Of a stretch of DNA of 64,000 nt, positions 42,572-51,558 are shown piece after piece. The stretch spans positions 21,844 through 85,843 of the forward strand of contig JAIRVT010000032.1 of the NCBI GenBank assembly GCA_031253755.1. Reading direction: 5' to 3'. Under the pieces are notes generated by a model, which made no database searches, had not been told where the DNA came from, and was given only the letters and a program-made list of their open reading frames with translations. Positions within the stretch are counted from its first letter, which is position 1; each line of letters starts with the position of its first letter. A program made the position numbers and the translations under genes. The DNA comes from Enterobacteriaceae bacterium. GTDB taxonomy: Bacteria > Pseudomonadota > Gammaproteobacteria > Enterobacterales > Enterobacteriaceae.

Positions 42572-43097
42572 TTCCCCCCTTTTATAATTTAATAAAGCAC
42601 ATTGATTTAATAGAGAATATTGATAAAAAATGGTCAAAAAAATCCCTCTGGCTATGCTTAGCCAGCACTTTTTTAGTTAAATGACAATAAAAATTATCAA
42701 GGATATCGCTTCACTTGCGTGATTGCATTTCTGCAATAATACGCCAAGCCTTTCAAGTTACAGCGTCGGTGAATTCGCTGCATTTGAAGTGCATCGGGTA
42801 TGCGTTATTGATTGCGCCACATTGCTATTACATATCCGGCTGAGGATTTATAAAATATAAAATTATTGTTATTTTGTTGTTATAAATACATGTTATAAAA
42901 ACAGGTGGAGTAAAAACTTTCAGCATAAACGTTCTGTTCAGCGATGGTTTATGCAAAGAGAAGTATACTAATTGTAATGAAGACGCTCACTATTTCAAAT
43001 AGAAATAAATGATACATCACGGGCAAATTAAACCAATTATAAATCGATGCGCTTTCAGCCCACCCAGCACATTGATTTATCTATTCAAATCATCATA
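42572..43097. repeat. Intergenic region with TTTCAAGT hairpin (42751-42800)
   Basis: No gene is supported in these 526 bp. At 42751-42800 an inverted repeat pairs TTCAAGTTACAGCG with CGCTGCATTTGAA and is followed by GGGTAT, i.e. an outward-facing end of the TATACCC repeat family. The rest is AT-rich with nothing recognisable. Confidence 0.55.
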
Positions 43098-43451
43098 TTA
43101 ATATCTGAAAACACCCTTTTCTGAAAAAATAGTTTTTCCTTTCCTTGAGATAGATAACGCACCTTGCCGAGAAATGGTATAGGTCCTGTCTTTGTCCTTG
43201 AATTCATATCCATAAAAAGAGCAACTCCCTGTATCACAACGCCTGTTGAGGGTTTTTCCTTTCAATATCAAAGCCGTTTTTGCCTTTTTGTTTTTAACGA
43301 CAGATTCAACGTTATCACAACTGACATTACCTTCCGAACAAAGATTATGAATCGTTATGAGATACGTTTTTGTCTCAAAGAAATCCGTATAACCGGCAAA
43401 TGCAGCCTGCGAGAAAAACCCAAAAATGCAAACGAGCAGTATTTTTTTCAT
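43098..43451 (-). CDS. Hypothetical secreted protein with signal peptide
   Basis: Not recognised. ATG 43451 gives MKKILLVCIFGFFSQAAFA, a textbook Sec signal peptide with AFA cleavage; a GTG at 43460 would add three residues. The mature part is about 98 aa, basic, with four cysteines (SEGNVSCDN, NLC, RRC, GSC) able to form two disulfides. No neighbour suggests a function. Confidence 0.65.
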   Translation of the reverse strand: MKKILLVCIFGFFSQAAFAGYTDFFETKTYLITIHNLCSEGNVSCDNVESVVKNKKAKTALILKGKTLNRRCDTGSCSFYGYEFKDKDRTYTISRQGALSISRKGKTIFSEKGVFRY

Positions 43452-43796
43452 AAGGATCACATTTCAAATTAATAATGGAGTAATATAATTCAAATTCATA
43501 AAAATATATAACATAATTGAATAACACATAACGTAAATAAATTAAAATGAATTTATGCAATACAATAAAAATTAACTTATTCATTAAGTTACTTATTTTC
43601 TTATTTATTTGTTTCGCCGACAAAATTAAATAAATATCAATATCAATTAGAGTTTAATATTCTTAAAATAAGAAATCAGATCTATAAAAAATAAAGATAC
43701 TTATCAAAATCACCAATGAAAATATCAAAAAATAGATACAACTTAATGATAAATTAACTTTTTAAAATCATTATATTAAATAAAAATACAATAACG
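43452..43796. other. AT-rich intergenic region
   Basis: 345 bp of very AT-rich DNA upstream of the secreted-protein gene. No coding region, RNA gene or clear promoter could be picked out. Confidence 0.5.
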
Positions 43797-44032
43797 TATA
43801 CCCAATGGATTTCGAGTTGCATCGCTTGTTGCAAGGGACAAATTCGTCGTGAGCGAATTTGAACAGCCACAGGCTGGCCTTCGGTGAGAGGCAGAAAGCC
43901 TCTCATAATGCGTCCCCTGAGCATAGATAACCGTGTGTTTATAAAAACGGCGACTGGGGCAAGCGAGCGAAGCCAACAAAGAGGCAACTTGAAGGACGCG
44001 AGTATAGCACGCATTGAAGTTGGGCGGGTATA
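43797..44032. repeat. TATACCC-ended intergenic repeat element, copy 2
   Basis: About 236 bp matching the element at 11428-11643. The left end is TATACCCAATGGATTTCGAG; the right end read inward is TATACCCGCCCAACTTCAAT, with an internal end-like sequence (TATACTCGCGTCCTTCAAG) at about 43988-44006. The ends are imperfect inverted repeats. It abuts the rsmJ 3' end and has no coding capacity. Confidence 0.78.
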
Positions 44033-44045
44033 TGCCAACCACCAT

Positions 44046-44789
44046 TCAACATGGATAAATATCAAACCGATGATTTTTGGTGGTAATCGCTGCGGAGGCT
44101 TTTACGCCGGCCAGTGGCTCAGCGTAATCCGGCCTTTTCACCACCACACGGCGTTTTGCCAGTGAACGGGCGGGGGCTAACAAAGCATCTGCGTCTTCAT
44201 CTGCACCGACAAGTGACTGAAATACCCGCATCTCTTTTTTGACCAACGCACTTTTTTGCCGGTGCGGATACATCGGGTCGAGGTAAACCACATCAGGCTG
44301 TGGCGTGATATCGGTCAAAGCGCTAATGCTTGAGGCGTGAATCAGGGTCATGCGTTCTTTCAGCCAAATGCCAATCTCTTCATCCTGATAACCCCGCTGC
44401 AATCCGTCCTCCAGCAACGCCGCCACCACCGGATGACGTTCCAGCATTCTGACGTGACAACCAATGGAAGCCAGCACGAAAGCATCCCGCCCTAAACCTG
44501 CCGTCGCATCGACAACCGTGGGAATATAATCCTTCTTGATACCGACGGCTTTCGCCACCGCTTCACCGCGTCCGCCACCAAAACGGCGGCGATGCGCCAT
44601 CGCACCGGCGACAAAATCCACATAAATCCCACCCAGCTTAGGCTCATCGCGTTTGCGCAGTTCCAGACGTTCGGGCGTCAGCACCAAAGCCATGTCAGAA
44701 TCATCATCGTGCACCAAACCCCAACGTTCGGCCAAATGAGATAAGGCGCTGCTATCAGCGCCTTGTTCACAAATCAAACAAATTTTCAC
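44046..44789 (-). CDS. rsmJ: 16S rRNA m2G1516 methyltransferase RsmJ
   Basis: Methylates G1516 of 16S rRNA using SAM. The 247-aa protein is close to E. coli RsmJ (YhiQ): [23 protein letters not shown], the SAM-binding [19 protein letters not shown], catalytic-region VYLDPMYPH, and [12 protein letters not shown]. It lies 17 bp downstream of prlC in the same operon, as in E. coli. Confidence 0.96.
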   Translation of the reverse strand: MKICLICEQGADSSALSHLAERWGLVHDDDSDMALVLTPERLELRKRDEPKLGGIYVDFVAGAMAHRRRFGGGRGEAVAKAVGIKKDYIPTVVDATAGLGRDAFVLASIGCHVRMLERHPVVAALLEDGLQRGYQDEEIGIWLKERMTLIHASSISALTDITPQPDVVYLDPMYPHRQKSALVKKEMRVFQSLVGADEDADALLAPARSLAKRRVVVKRPDYAEPLAGVKASAAITTKNHRFDIYPC

Positions 44790-44806
44790 TCAAATTCCCA
44801 CACTTG

Positions 44807-46906
44807 TTATTCCGCGATACCCGCGCTTTTCAGCATCGCATCCAGTTTCGGCTCGCGCCCACGGAAGCGCACGAACAGTGTCATTGGCTCTTCAGAACCC
44901 CCACGGGACAAGATATTGTCGAGGAATGACTGACCTGTAGTACGGTTGAAAATACCTTCCTCAGAGAAACGTGAGAAAGAATCTGCTGCCAATACATCCG
45001 CCCACAGATAACTGTAGTAGCCAGCGGCATAACCACCGTTAAAAATATGGCTGAACGAGTTAGGAAAACGGTTCCACTCTGGTGATGGCACGACAGCAAC
45101 CTGCTGTTTTACCGATTTCAGCGTTGGCAGGATTTGCGCGCCTTTTGCCGGGTCATATTCAGCGTGCAGGCGGAAATCAAACAAGCCGAACTCCAGCTGA
45201 CGCAGGATAAACATGGCAGACTGATAATTCTTCGCCGCCAGCATATTATTCAGCATTTCCTGCGGCAGAGGCTCGTTGGTTTCATAGTGGCCGGAGATAA
45301 ACGCCAGCGCTTCCGGCTCCCAGCACCAGTTCTCCATAAACTGGCTCGGCTGCTCAACCGCATCCCACGGCACACCGTTAATGCCGGAAACATCCAGCGT
45401 TTCAATCTCAGTCAGCATGTGGTGCAGGCCGTGACCGAATTCGTGGAACAGCGTTATCACTTCATCGTGGGTAAACAGCGCCGGTTTATCCCCTACCGGT
45501 TTATTGAAGTTACAGGTTAAATAAGCAACAGGCGTCTGAATTTCGCCGGAAGCATGACGCATTCTGTTCACGCAGTCGTCCATCCATGCGCCGCCGCGCT
45601 TATGCTCACGGGCATAGAGATCCAGATAGAAACTGCCGCGCAATGTTTGCTTTTCATCATACAGATCGAAAAAACGCACATCAGGATGCCAAGTTTCTAC
45701 GCCGTGGCGCTCTTTCGCTGTGATGCCGTAAATGCGCCGGATAACCTCAAACATCCCTTCAAGCACGCGCTGTTCCGGGAAGTACGGGCGCAGTTGTTCA
45801 TCATCAATGGAAAAAGCATGTTGTTTCTGTTTTTCGCTGTAATAAGTCAGATCCCACGCTTCCAGCTTATCGATACCGTCTTTACCAACGCCGTCTTTAC
45901 CAACACCGTAATGCTCGTGAGCAAACTGGGTCAGTTCTTCCAGCTCTTTCTTGCCCTGACCGTGGGCACGATGGGCCAGATCGTTCAGAAAATCGAGCAC
46001 CTGCTGTGGGTTTTGCGCCATTTTGGTGGCAAGGGATTTTTCAGCGTAGTTGGTGAAACCCAGCAATTGCGCCAGTTCATGCCGCAGCGCCAGCATCTCC
46101 GCCATGATAGCGCTGTTGTCCCATTTTCCGGCATCCGGCCCTTGATCGGAGGCGCGAGTGGCGTAGGCGTGATAGATTTCCTGACGCAGCTCCCGGTTGT
46201 CAGCATAGGTAATGACCGGAAGATAGCTTGGCATATTGAGCGTCAACAGCCAGCCTTCCTGATCTTTCGCTTCGGCGGCAGCTTTGGCAGCTGCTTTGGC
46301 GCTTTCAGGTAAACCAGACAATTCTTTCTCATCCGTGATCAACTTCGTCCAGCCCATCGTGGCATCCAGCACATTGTTGCCGTATTGCGAGCCAATTTCT
46401 GACAAACGGGCAGAAATTTCACCGTAGCGTTTCTGTTTTTCTTCCGGCAATCCAATACCGGTCAATTCAAAATCACGCAGCGTATCTTCAACCGCCTTAC
46501 GCTGTGGCTGGGATAATGCGTGAAATGCGTCACTGTCGTGGAGTGATTTATACGCCTGATACAGCCCCTTGTGCTGCCCAATCCAGGTATAAAATTCGGA
46601 TAACAGTGGCAAACTCAGCTCATAGACTTCGCGAAGCTCCGGGCTATTCTTGACGGAGTTCAAGTGGCTGACAGGTGACCAGACACGGGAAAGTTTATCC
46701 GATGCTTCGGCCAGCGGCTGGCACAGATTATCCCAAGTAAACCGGGTGTTATCGATCGTGTTATCGGTCAGAATTTTTTCAATAACCTGACGGTAATTCG
46801 CCAGCATTTCTTTCACCGCAGGAACGACGTGTTCCGGTTCTATTTCAGTGAACTTAGGCAATACCGTAGAAGTCAGTAACGGATTAGTCAGTAACGGATT
46901 AGTCAT
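44807..46906 (-). CDS. prlC: Oligopeptidase A
   Basis: Cytosolic M3 zinc metallopeptidase that degrades oligopeptides and cleaved signal peptides. ATG 46906 (MTNPLLTNPLLT) matches the E. coli start and follows AAGG; the ORF upstream lacks support. The 699-aa protein has the zinc motif HEFGH. Two 15-bp tandem duplications are unusual: GTCAGTAACGGATTA twice at 46872-46901 (giving NPLLTNPLLT) and CCGTCTTTACCAACG twice at 45876-45905 (giving GVGKDGVGKDG), both absent from the E. coli protein. Confidence 0.96.
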   Translation of the reverse strand: MTNPLLTNPLLTSTVLPKFTEIEPEHVVPAVKEMLANYRQVIEKILTDNTIDNTRFTWDNLCQPLAEASDKLSRVWSPVSHLNSVKNSPELREVYELSLPLLSEFYTWIGQHKGLYQAYKSLHDSDAFHALSQPQRKAVEDTLRDFELTGIGLPEEKQKRYGEISARLSEIGSQYGNNVLDATMGWTKLITDEKELSGLPESAKAAAKAAAEAKDQEGWLLTLNMPSYLPVITYADNRELRQEIYHAYATRASDQGPDAGKWDNSAIMAEMLALRHELAQLLGFTNYAEKSLATKMAQNPQQVLDFLNDLAHRAHGQGKKELEELTQFAHEHYGVGKDGVGKDGIDKLEAWDLTYYSEKQKQHAFSIDDEQLRPYFPEQRVLEGMFEVIRRIYGITAKERHGVETWHPDVRFFDLYDEKQTLRGSFYLDLYAREHKRGGAWMDDCVNRMRHASGEIQTPVAYLTCNFNKPVGDKPALFTHDEVITLFHEFGHGLHHMLTEIETLDVSGINGVPWDAVEQPSQFMENWCWEPEALAFISGHYETNEPLPQEMLNNMLAAKNYQSAMFILRQLEFGLFDFRLHAEYDPAKGAQILPTLKSVKQQVAVVPSPEWNRFPNSFSHIFNGGYAAGYYSYLWADVLAADSFSRFSEEGIFNRTTGQSFLDNILSRGGSEEPMTLFVRFRGREPKLDAMLKSAGIAE

Positions 46907-46963
46907 AAATGAGGGCCTTATTATGGGGTGATTGACGATAAATGGGGACAAAATAGCGTGAGT

Positions 46964-47104
46964 TCAATGCTGATGCTGGATTTTTCCCGGCAAGCACGAA
47001 GGCTGGTGTTTCCTTTGTTCGGCAATATTCCGTAGAGCCAGAGAACTGTCCCCACTTTCCAAACCATCGATAACCGCTTGACGAATCGCTTCATCTTCAT
47101 CTGA
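46964..47104 (-). pseudogene. Possible ParD-like antitoxin fragment
   Basis: The frame reads SDEDEAIRQAVIDGLESGDS and continues for about 25 more residues, resembling the C-terminal helix of ParD/CopG-type antitoxins (LRxAIxxGLxSG). The N-terminal DNA-binding part and a toxin gene are absent; sequence upstream is a hairpin repeat. Most likely a remnant. Confidence 0.35.
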
Positions 47105-47128
47105 TCGACGCAAGGAGATAAATATAAA

Positions 47129-47150
47129 ATTCCCCGCGCAGCGGGGAAAT
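47129..47150 (-). terminator. GC-rich hairpin, likely terminator of the cholesterol-oxidase-like gene
   Basis: TTCCCCGC / GCGGGGAA with a GCA loop, about 19 bp beyond the stop at 47169; on the minus strand a TTTTATATTT tract follows. It resembles the GC hairpins at 49069, 49208 and 56321 and may be a repeat recruited as terminator. Confidence 0.6.
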
Positions 47151-47168
47151 ATAAGCACTTACATTTTT

Positions 47169-48869
47169 TTAAATCGAAAGTAATCTATCTAAAAATGGCG
47201 ATCGGAATATATGGTGGGGATCGTACTTATTTAATAAAGTGACGGCTGAAACCCAGTTATTATCGTCAGGTAAACCATCAGTAAACGATTTCGGAATGAT
47301 TTTCTTCAACACTTCCTCATCGTCCCAGCCCGTATTTTCACTGTAAGCCCAGCCTTTACTCCATTCCACTCTGGCTGATGCGTAATTGCCATTGAATTCC
47401 TTAAATAACCACTGTTCCAATTCGCGGTAAAATTCGATGGAATTATCTGTTCCGGCTAAAGTTAATACATCTAACCAAACCGCCACATCCCATTCAGGTT
47501 CGTCAGGGCGCGGGCGAAGGGGAGATAAACTGGGAACGGCAGCACCTTCACACATCACCTCAGAGGGCGTATCTAAACCGGTGATTCTAATTTCGATTGG
47601 GCCGTTGATCGGGTATTCCCAGTTATCGCTATACGCCTCTATCATTGATTTCCATTGGGTATAAAAAGCATTAACGGTTCGTTGAATATCTTGACGCCGC
47701 GTCAATACGGCATAACCATTTGCAGTGACACGTAATGTACTGGGTTTGACATATAACAGGGAATTCTTACTCCAGCCCCAGATATCTTTTCCATTTCCCC
47801 ATATTGCTATTTTTGTGCCCACCGTAAGATATTGAAAAGCACAAAAACCAGGTGTAAGTAGTGGATTTTTTAATATAAGGTTTTTCGTATATTTTGCATT
47901 TTCATCTGAAATTTCGGTAAATGGATAATTATAAGGTGAGGTTGTTTCAACACTGGATTCTGGTTTTTCGGGTGAAAGACTCCAGACCTTTAGCCAAGAA
48001 TTAAATAACAAATTAAACGGAAATAATATCACTTCCACCCGGCCATTTTTATCCAGAAAAGAGCCAATCGTCCGCTGATCATCATTTTGCGGAAAAGCAA
48101 ATAATTCATCACCCATAATATCCGTAAAACTTTCACACCGAAGCCGCTGATTTTTACCTGCCTGTAATTCGACTTCCAGAATTAATGCGCTACCCAAATG
48201 GGTTAATAGCGGTGCACATTCAGCTTCCGTGCGTTTAAATTTTCTGAGAATATATTGTTGTTTTTCTTCATCCCATACCACAGCGGAAAGCGATAAAATT
48301 GAATTACTCAGCGAGCCATAAGTATGGCCCGGTTCATTTTTTTCATTGAGCGCTTTAATCGCGGTTCCATGCCCGCCAATGGCTAATACACCACCCAATG
48401 TTAGAACACCGGGAGCCGGTGTTGCGGTAAAACCCAGCCCCTGCTCTTCCATTTGAGTCATCAATTCTTCCATCAGGATACCTGTTTGTGCTTTAACGAT
48501 GGAAAATGACGATGATTTTTCAATAACAACCTGATTAAAATTCTGTTTTAAATCCATCAGCATCGTATTTTCTGCTGATTTTATTGTCCGGGCTAAAATC
48601 AATGGAGACCAATTATGCGATTGCCCGACGGCTCTCAGTTTATAGTTTTGTTTCCAAGCCCAATTCACCACAGCGAGTACCTGTTCAACAGAATCAGGAA
48701 TACAGCAGGGAACATCGGCAATATTAATTTCCTCTGACCAATTTTTAAAAGTCAGATATTTCAGTTTTACATTTTTTGGAAAATCCATTAAATCATCGGG
48801 TTGTTGTTTATTGGTTAAATTTTCATTATCTTGTGAAAGACTTTTGTTATTTGGATTTTGCGTGTGCAT
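47169..48869 (-). CDS. Cholesterol oxidase-like FAD-binding protein (VAO family, class II)
   Basis: The 566-aa protein has an N-terminal PCMH-type FAD domain with AVGQSHNWSPL, where H85 is placed like the covalent FAD-histidine of class II cholesterol oxidases, and the GVLTLGGVLAIGGHGTA FAD segment. The C-terminal half (EWSKGWAYSENTGWDDEE near 510) resembles the cholesterol-oxidase substrate-binding domain. No signal peptide is apparent; the first 25 residues are polar. Class II enzymes oxidise and isomerise cholesterol to cholest-4-en-3-one with release of H2O2. The substrate here is not proven. Not linked to other sterol genes. Confidence 0.72.
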   Translation of the reverse strand: MHTQNPNNKSLSQDNENLTNKQQPDDLMDFPKNVKLKYLTFKNWSEEINIADVPCCIPDSVEQVLAVVNWAWKQNYKLRAVGQSHNWSPLILARTIKSAENTMLMDLKQNFNQVVIEKSSSFSIVKAQTGILMEELMTQMEEQGLGFTATPAPGVLTLGGVLAIGGHGTAIKALNEKNEPGHTYGSLSNSILSLSAVVWDEEKQQYILRKFKRTEAECAPLLTHLGSALILEVELQAGKNQRLRCESFTDIMGDELFAFPQNDDQRTIGSFLDKNGRVEVILFPFNLLFNSWLKVWSLSPEKPESSVETTSPYNYPFTEISDENAKYTKNLILKNPLLTPGFCAFQYLTVGTKIAIWGNGKDIWGWSKNSLLYVKPSTLRVTANGYAVLTRRQDIQRTVNAFYTQWKSMIEAYSDNWEYPINGPIEIRITGLDTPSEVMCEGAAVPSLSPLRPRPDEPEWDVAVWLDVLTLAGTDNSIEFYRELEQWLFKEFNGNYASARVEWSKGWAYSENTGWDDEEVLKKIIPKSFTDGLPDDNNWVSAVTLLNKYDPHHIFRSPFLDRLLSI

Positions 48870-49039
48870 AAGTTTATCTCCACAAATACAATTGGATTAC
48901 TTGTTAATATTTTACTGTTCAGAATTATCATTTAATTTATTAATAACTTTTATTCACTTCAGAGTTATTTAAATGATATTCAAGCAATTAATTATTTGGA
49001 TAGATGCTAAATATAATTGAAATATCTTCAAACCTTACT

Positions 49040-49135
49040 AAATAACTTTTTAAAATGATAGGAATATTCCTTATTCCGCGCGGTACGCGGGATAAGGAAA
49101 GATCACTTTAGATACTCTCACTATTATGAAAAAGC
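49040..49135 (-). repeat. AGAGTATC repeat, inverted copy with GC hairpin
   Basis: Reverse complement matches 56276-56391: CATAATAGTGAGAGTATC, then the hairpin CCTTATCCCGCG / CGCGGAATAAGG (49069-49097), then TCCTATCATTTT. The hairpin stem keeps most pairs despite base changes between copies. Confidence 0.75.
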
Positions 49136-49151
49136 ATATGGAATTAACGAT

Positions 49152-49256
49152 TATACCTATTTGACTTCAAGTTGCAGTTTGCAATTTTATGTAAATACTT
49201 ATATTTTTCCGCAGTGCGGGAAAATACAATGTTCATCTTGGAAGTTGGCAGATATA
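49152..49256. repeat. Short TATACC-ended inverted-repeat element with internal hairpin
   Basis: Left end TATACCTATTTGACTTCAAG; right end read inward TATATCTGCCAACTTCCAAG. The middle holds TTTTCCGC agt GCGGGAAAA-type hairpin (about 49205-49224). It looks like a compact member of the TATACCC family. Confidence 0.65.
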
Positions 49257-49402
49257 ATATATAAAGTGTAGCAGCCAATTAACAATATTGCCCTAATTAT
49301 TTTTCAGTAAAATATAAAAATTTAAATTTTCCAATAATAACAAAAAGAAAAAACCAGCGCATATAATGGCTGGTTTAATGAGAAAAACGCTTGAACAGTA
49401 AA

Positions 49403-49729
49403 TTAAATAGGCTTATCAATTGAATTATAAAGTGTATCCAATTGACTAATACGCTGGCGATAACTTTCTTTCAGGCAAGATATATTTGCCTTACATTGCT
49501 GGCGCTGCCTTAGCCATTCCTTCTGGTCATCATACATTTTTCCTGACAGCCCCATCGCAAATAATCCGCGCAGAAAATGGTATTTCACATTCATTTCTAC
49601 ATCCAGATCATTCAGCTTTGGGTTGGTACAGATCACCTTTTCATCCGGCGTTTTGGCTTTTGCACAGTCAAAGCTGGCAGCAAAACTGAGTGGTGACAGC
49701 GTACACAACAGCAACAGTAAATACCGCAT
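49403..49729 (-). CDS. LprI-like (DUF1311) secreted protein
   Basis: The 108-aa protein has a signal peptide (MRYLLLLLCTLSPLSFAA) and the DUF1311/LprI pattern: FDCAKAKTPDEKVICTNPKLNDLDVEMN, then a C-terminal QKEWLRQRQQC...CLKESYRQRISQL helix with paired cysteines. Mycobacterial LprI inhibits lysozyme, and family members are usually periplasmic. It is 9 bp downstream of the next gene on the same strand, so cotranscribed. Confidence 0.8.
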   Translation of the reverse strand: MRYLLLLLCTLSPLSFAASFDCAKAKTPDEKVICTNPKLNDLDVEMNVKYHFLRGLFAMGLSGKMYDDQKEWLRQRQQCKANISCLKESYRQRISQLDTLYNSIDKPI

Positions 49730-49738
49730 TACCTCTCC

Positions 49739-50215
49739 TTACTGTTTTGGCGGAACGGCTGGCCCTGGGCCGGTTTGAAATCTAGCGGATTTGGCATCTT
49801 CATACTTAAATAAGATGGCTTTCCCCGTTGCGGCATCCAGCTTGCAGGAGAAGCGGATATCTTTCCAGCCATTATCGGTCCGGTACATGCCTTTGCCGAC
49901 TAAGCGTTCAGCGTTTTGCAGCTTTATCGAATTTGGTGCAACATCACCGAGGAAAACTTTATCGGCGTCTTTATGCTGTTGTTGGATAGTGGTCAACGCC
50001 AGAGGCCGGCAAACAAACTCTGCGATTTTTTTGGCATCTGACCACTTCTGTATTTCGTCCATCGCGGATTTATCCGTGACTTGTTTATCAATTTCTTGTT
50101 GCAGGTACTCTTTCTGGCTTGAGGATAGTTGTTGAGCGGGTGTTTGTGCCTGAGCAATGGCAGGCAGTAACAGGCAGGTAATCCCCAAATAAGTTAAGTA
50201 TCTTGAATGAATCAT
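49739..50215 (-). CDS. DUF930-like secreted protein
   Basis: The 158-aa protein starts with a signal peptide (cleavage after AIAQA). The mature part contains WSDAKKIAEFVCRPLAL, followed by GDVAPNSIKLQNAERLVGKGMYR and GWKDIRFSCKLD, a pattern I associate with DUF930 proteins; two cysteines probably form a disulfide. It forms an operon with the LprI-like gene. Function unknown; a periplasmic role is inferred only from the signal peptide. Confidence 0.6.
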   Translation of the reverse strand: MIHSRYLTYLGITCLLLPAIAQAQTPAQQLSSSQKEYLQQEIDKQVTDKSAMDEIQKWSDAKKIAEFVCRPLALTTIQQQHKDADKVFLGDVAPNSIKLQNAERLVGKGMYRTDNGWKDIRFSCKLDAATGKAILFKYEDAKSARFQTGPGPAVPPKQ

Positions 50216-50322
50216 GACGGCATACTCCTCGTTTGAGATGTGAAAAAGTATGGCATAAAAAATGCCCTTCCGCCATGAGCCATGCTATCCCATTACCTGC
50301 ACCTGCCCTGCGTATTAATCAT

Positions 50323-50808
50323 TTATTTATTCGTGTATGCCACTACCGAAATGATATCTTCTTCACCATTACACGCTGATTCATAACCGTTGCAGGCCAG
50401 TGTCAGCGGAATTGAGCAATTACCTACCGTAGCAAAATAAGTCACCCAAGGTCCGGTAAAATCAGGTCTGTCATGTGTGAATTTTATCTGGCAGAATTCT
50501 GTCGCAGCGTTTGGTTTCGTATATTGAACATTCCATGTTTCTACTTTATCTCTATTCAAGCAACCATCAAAAACATTATCATCGTCTTCTATCTTAAAGA
50601 TGGTACTTTTGTGAGGGCTTAATATTATGGGGTCAGAAGACCCGCCATCGTACATACAAAAAGTACCGACATTTTGAAAAGTTACGATGGCATCATTACT
50701 TTTGTTCCCAAAACCCACTTCATAATAAGCGGAAGCGAATGCACCGTTTACAATAAACATTGTGCTTAAAGATACGCTATATACCAAATATTTTTTAAAT
50801 AGTTTCAT
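50323..50808 (-). CDS. Six-cysteine secreted protein, paralogue 1
   Basis: Not recognised as a known family. The 161-aa protein has a signal peptide (to about residue 26, GAFASA), then a predicted beta-rich mature domain with six cysteines at FCMYD, DGC, EFCQIKF, NCSIPL, LACNG and SACNGEE. The cysteine pattern is shared with the two genes upstream. It is the most divergent of the three copies. Strong GGAGGAATAT Shine-Dalgarno. Confidence 0.75.
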   Translation of the reverse strand: MKLFKKYLVYSVSLSTMFIVNGAFASAYYEVGFGNKSNDAIVTFQNVGTFCMYDGGSSDPIILSPHKSTIFKIEDDDNVFDGCLNRDKVETWNVQYTKPNAATEFCQIKFTHDRPDFTGPWVTYFATVGNCSIPLTLACNGYESACNGEEDIISVVAYTNK

Positions 50809-50957
50809 ATATTCCTCCGAATTATCGGAATGATAAATAAAATAATATGGATATTATGAATCATTGGTTATTGTGCTTGTATTAATGGAAATAAAACAAT
50901 TTATTTAAATTCCACTGTGCATTGATATTTTTACTATCTTGCTGTTTTGTCTATTAG

Positions 50958-51434
50958 TCAGTTATTAATGTACATCGTCATCGAAGTCACATCTTCTCCT
51001 CCATTACACTTTGATTCCTGATCGTTGCAGGTAAATGAAAGCGGGATAGAACAATCTACTGTACCAAAATAGAGCATCCAAGGTTTTTGACCGAGTGCTG
51101 TTTGCAGGAATTTTACATGACAGTACTTTGTCTCTGGATCGGGATTAGTATATAGGACATCCCATTCTTCTCTTTTATTTCCTCCGTCGCAACCAGCAAA
51201 AAAATTATTACTATCTTGTATATCAAAGGATATAATTTGGTGAGGATATAATGTAATGGATTCAGGCCCAATATCATACATACAAGAGGAGTCTGTAGCC
51301 GCAATAGTCACAGTGGCATCATCACTTTTATTTATAAATTTCACATTGTAATATTTATTAGCTAATACGCTGTTTGCAACAAGCATCATGCTTAAAGATA
51401 AACCATATGCCAGATATTTTTTAAATAACTTCAT
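50958..51434 (-). CDS. Six-cysteine secreted protein, paralogue 2
   Basis: Start ATG 51434 is chosen because GGAGGAATAT precedes it and the signal peptide MKLFKKYLAYGLSLSMMLVA follows; the longer ORF to 51509 is not supported. The mature domain (from about NKYYNVKF) has the same six cysteines as its neighbours. It is about two-thirds identical to paralogue 3, with the last 30 residues (CSIPLSFTCNDQESKC region) nearly identical. Function unknown. Confidence 0.75.
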   Translation of the reverse strand: MKLFKKYLAYGLSLSMMLVANSVLANKYYNVKFINKSDDATVTIAATDSSCMYDIGPESITLYPHQIISFDIQDSNNFFAGCDGGNKREEWDVLYTNPDPETKYCHVKFLQTALGQKPWMLYFGTVDCSIPLSFTCNDQESKCNGGEDVTSMTMYINN

Positions 51435-51558
51435 ATATTCCTCCGAATTACCGGAATGAAAAATAATAGAGTAGTTATTGTGTTCATGGAAAGAAAACAA
51501 TTTATTCAAATCCCACTGTGCATTGATATTTTTACTATCTTGTTGTTTTGTCTATTAG

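Larger units (their letters stand above)
48870..49402. other. Repeat-rich intergenic region
   Basis: 533 bp without a supportable gene. It contains an inverted copy of the AGAGTATC repeat (about 49040-49135) with a GC hairpin at 49069-49097, and a TATACC-ended element at 49152-49256 with another hairpin inside. The remainder is AT-rich. Confidence 0.6.

Noticed and set aside
45554..46312. Long open frame antisense to prlC
   Set aside because: Fully within conserved prlC; composition is that expected from the complementary strand of a coding gene.
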